Part shown: positions 62,674 through 64,000 of the stretch, in pieces
Position numbering within the stretch: the stretch's first letter is position 1
Layout of the letters: each line of letters begins with the position of its first letter
Assembly (NCBI GenBank): GCA_030844895.1
Contig: JAUTDX010000522.1
Location: 62,001-126,000, forward strand
DNA length: 64,000 nt
Reading direction: 5' to 3'
Origin: Ambrosia x helenae
Lineage: Eukaryota > Streptophyta > Magnoliopsida > Asterales > Asteraceae
Made by a program: the position numbers and the translations under genes
The notes under the pieces: generated by a model
Told to the model about the DNA's origin: nothing
Database searches by the model: none
What the model saw: the letters and a program-made list of their open reading frames with translations, nothing else

Positions 62674-63562
62674 ATATTATAGGTTTGTCTAAACCTTTAG
62701 TTTATACAACTTCATACATATATATTACAAGTTTGCTAATTAGTTTTATACTTTCATCATCTTAGGATTCAATCAATGCTATACATATAAAGTCGAGTCA
62801 TTATATTATACGCAAATATATACACTAGTCCATTTCTAGGATTCACCTATCATATATATTATTTGTATATATCTTTTTGTCGAGTCGAGTCGAATCCTTG
62901 TCCCAAATGCTCTTTAGTCCCACACGTGCACACTCGTCATATACAATATCAACATGATTCGGGGTCTAGTTGTATACCTCATGCATCCCTTTCGTTGACT
63001 GACTTGACTAGTTGTTTTACCAGCTCTGACCCGAGCCTATCGCCTTTGACTTTCATTGACTAAGTCCAACAGTGTTGACCCGGCTCCTGTCATGGTCTCT
63101 TCTCACCCTAAAATTTACCTTAGCCTACAATAATATCCTAATCAACAACAATTAGTCATTGGAATGAAAGTATAGGAATATTATTGGAACTCACCACCAA
63201 TTCGGACCCTTCTGCTGAGCCACTGTCATTGTTATCACATACCCGCATACAACCACGATCGTCTTCCTACTGCTCGACAGAACCGCCATCATCTGAGCAT
63301 CACTGAACCACCAGTGTCGTAACCCTAGACCATCATCGCCACCATTAACATCAGCCCTCACCACTGAGCTTCACCTTCAACCATCATGAAACCCTTAATA
63401 GAACCCTAGACTCCTGCTCACTGCTAATCAACCACCACCATCACACAATAATATAAAAAAGAGTGGGGTTTGTTGGGGAGGGTTACCTTTGGTTGCCGAT
63501 CGTGTGGTGGTGGGGATATCGAAGCCGCCGCCGCCATCGCTTCTTTTTCTTCCCTGCCTGTT

Positions 63563-63603
<41 letters not shown>

Positions 63604-64000
63604 ATATCCGGATGTTGGGGTTGCAGTGGGTAGTTGTTGGGAAACGGAGCCTCCGGAGATGGTGGCCGGAGCTCCTCCTCCGGATCCACTCCCTCTCTCT
63701 CTGCTGTATTTGTGTGGGTGTTGAGTTGTGGAAACAAAAGGGTTGGGCAGGGATGGTTTGGGTTTTATAATTGTTAGTTTTTGACGGTTTCTACAAAACC
63801 ATTTGGGTTCCAATGGTTTTCGTAAGTGTGTTGTCACCATAAGGGGAGGACAAGTGTCCTCACTTGGTGACTCACCAAGGGGCATCGGGTGGGTTCGTTA
63901 ATGAGTATCGGTTCGGTCGTGTAACGGGTATTGGTTCGGTATCACGTTGCGTATCGGCTTTTATTTCGTCAAAATTATTATAAAATACTTTCGGTTTCGT
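62674..64000. other. Gene-free end of the window
   Basis: Contains a CACCAC/CATCA-rich stretch (63190-63440), a (CT)n run (63567-63598) next to GGAGATGGTGGCCGGAG-like GC-rich sequence, and ATCGGTTCGGT-type repeats at the end (63900-64000). The longer open frames here are low-complexity artefacts. No gene recognised. Confidence 0.5.

Noticed and set aside
63424..63885. Frames of up to 153 codons on both strands with Arg-Glu or Ser-Leu repeats
   Set aside because: Translation of a (CT)n microsatellite; no domain and no supporting signals.

Overview
This is a plant nuclear genome window. It is AT-rich and dense in nested transposable elements, with few host genes. The copia, Ty3/gypsy and Helitron families, the SINEs and the style of the element proteins suggest a eudicot, probably Asteraceae (inference, about 0.6). 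No prokaryotic or organellar features were seen.

Host genes. The only clearly intact multi-exon gene lies at 34133-37169 on the minus strand. It has 15 exons encoding 415 residues and is a KONJAC/GMPPA-type GDP-mannose pyrophosphorylase-like protein; one of its introns uses a GC donor. A small cluster of intronless plant matrix metalloproteinase (MMP) genes, all on the minus strand, flanks it. Copy 3 (37908-38786) is intact. Copy 2 (26869-27752) has a single one-base frameshift. Copy 1 (1327-1507) keeps only its first 60 codons. All three share a TATA box upstream.

Layout. 1-3480: the MMP copy 1 remnant, hit by a 5'-truncated LINE and a Mutator-type MITE, and joined at 1309 to Helitron-derived sequence. 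3780-9296: copia element 1 inside an older repeat. 9297-11247: tandem repeats, a hAT-like element and an old copia remnant. 11248-19060: copia element 2, nested in that remnant and itself carrying two insertions. 19061-22829: the rest of the old copia, then a gene-free stretch with repeated palindromes. 22830 to about 26500: a non-autonomous Helitron with spliced-gene fragments. 26869-33580: MMP copy 2 and its upstream DNA, interrupted by a Tourist MITE and copia element 3, whose LTR carries a second Helitron. 34133-38850: the GMPPA-like gene and MMP copy 3. 39329-42211: copia element 4, with an internal deletion and a 63-bp inverted repeat. 42800-49270: MITEs, two SINE-like retroposons, a hAT-like element and a Myb/SANT-like pseudogene. 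49900-57680: rearranged fragments of host genes (one resembling eIF4B) interrupted by an LTR element that encodes a coiled-coil protein but no visible polymerase. 57690-61404: the 3' half of a Ty3/gypsy chromovirus-like element. 61405-64000: tandem repeats, a long hairpin and no recognised gene.

How it fits together. The two MMP neighbourhoods (copy 1 at 1310-3480, copy 2 at 26869-33580) are paralogous. Each therefore serves as the empty site for insertions in the other, which fixes several element ends to the base. I did not find an obviously new enzymatic system. The most interesting items are the repair-like junction at 1309-1326, the transcript-fragment-bearing Helitron, recent mobilisation of a gag-deleted copia with TA...TA LTR ends, the inverted repeat in copia element 4, a SINE with opposed B-box-like motifs, and the hairpin at 62435-62673.
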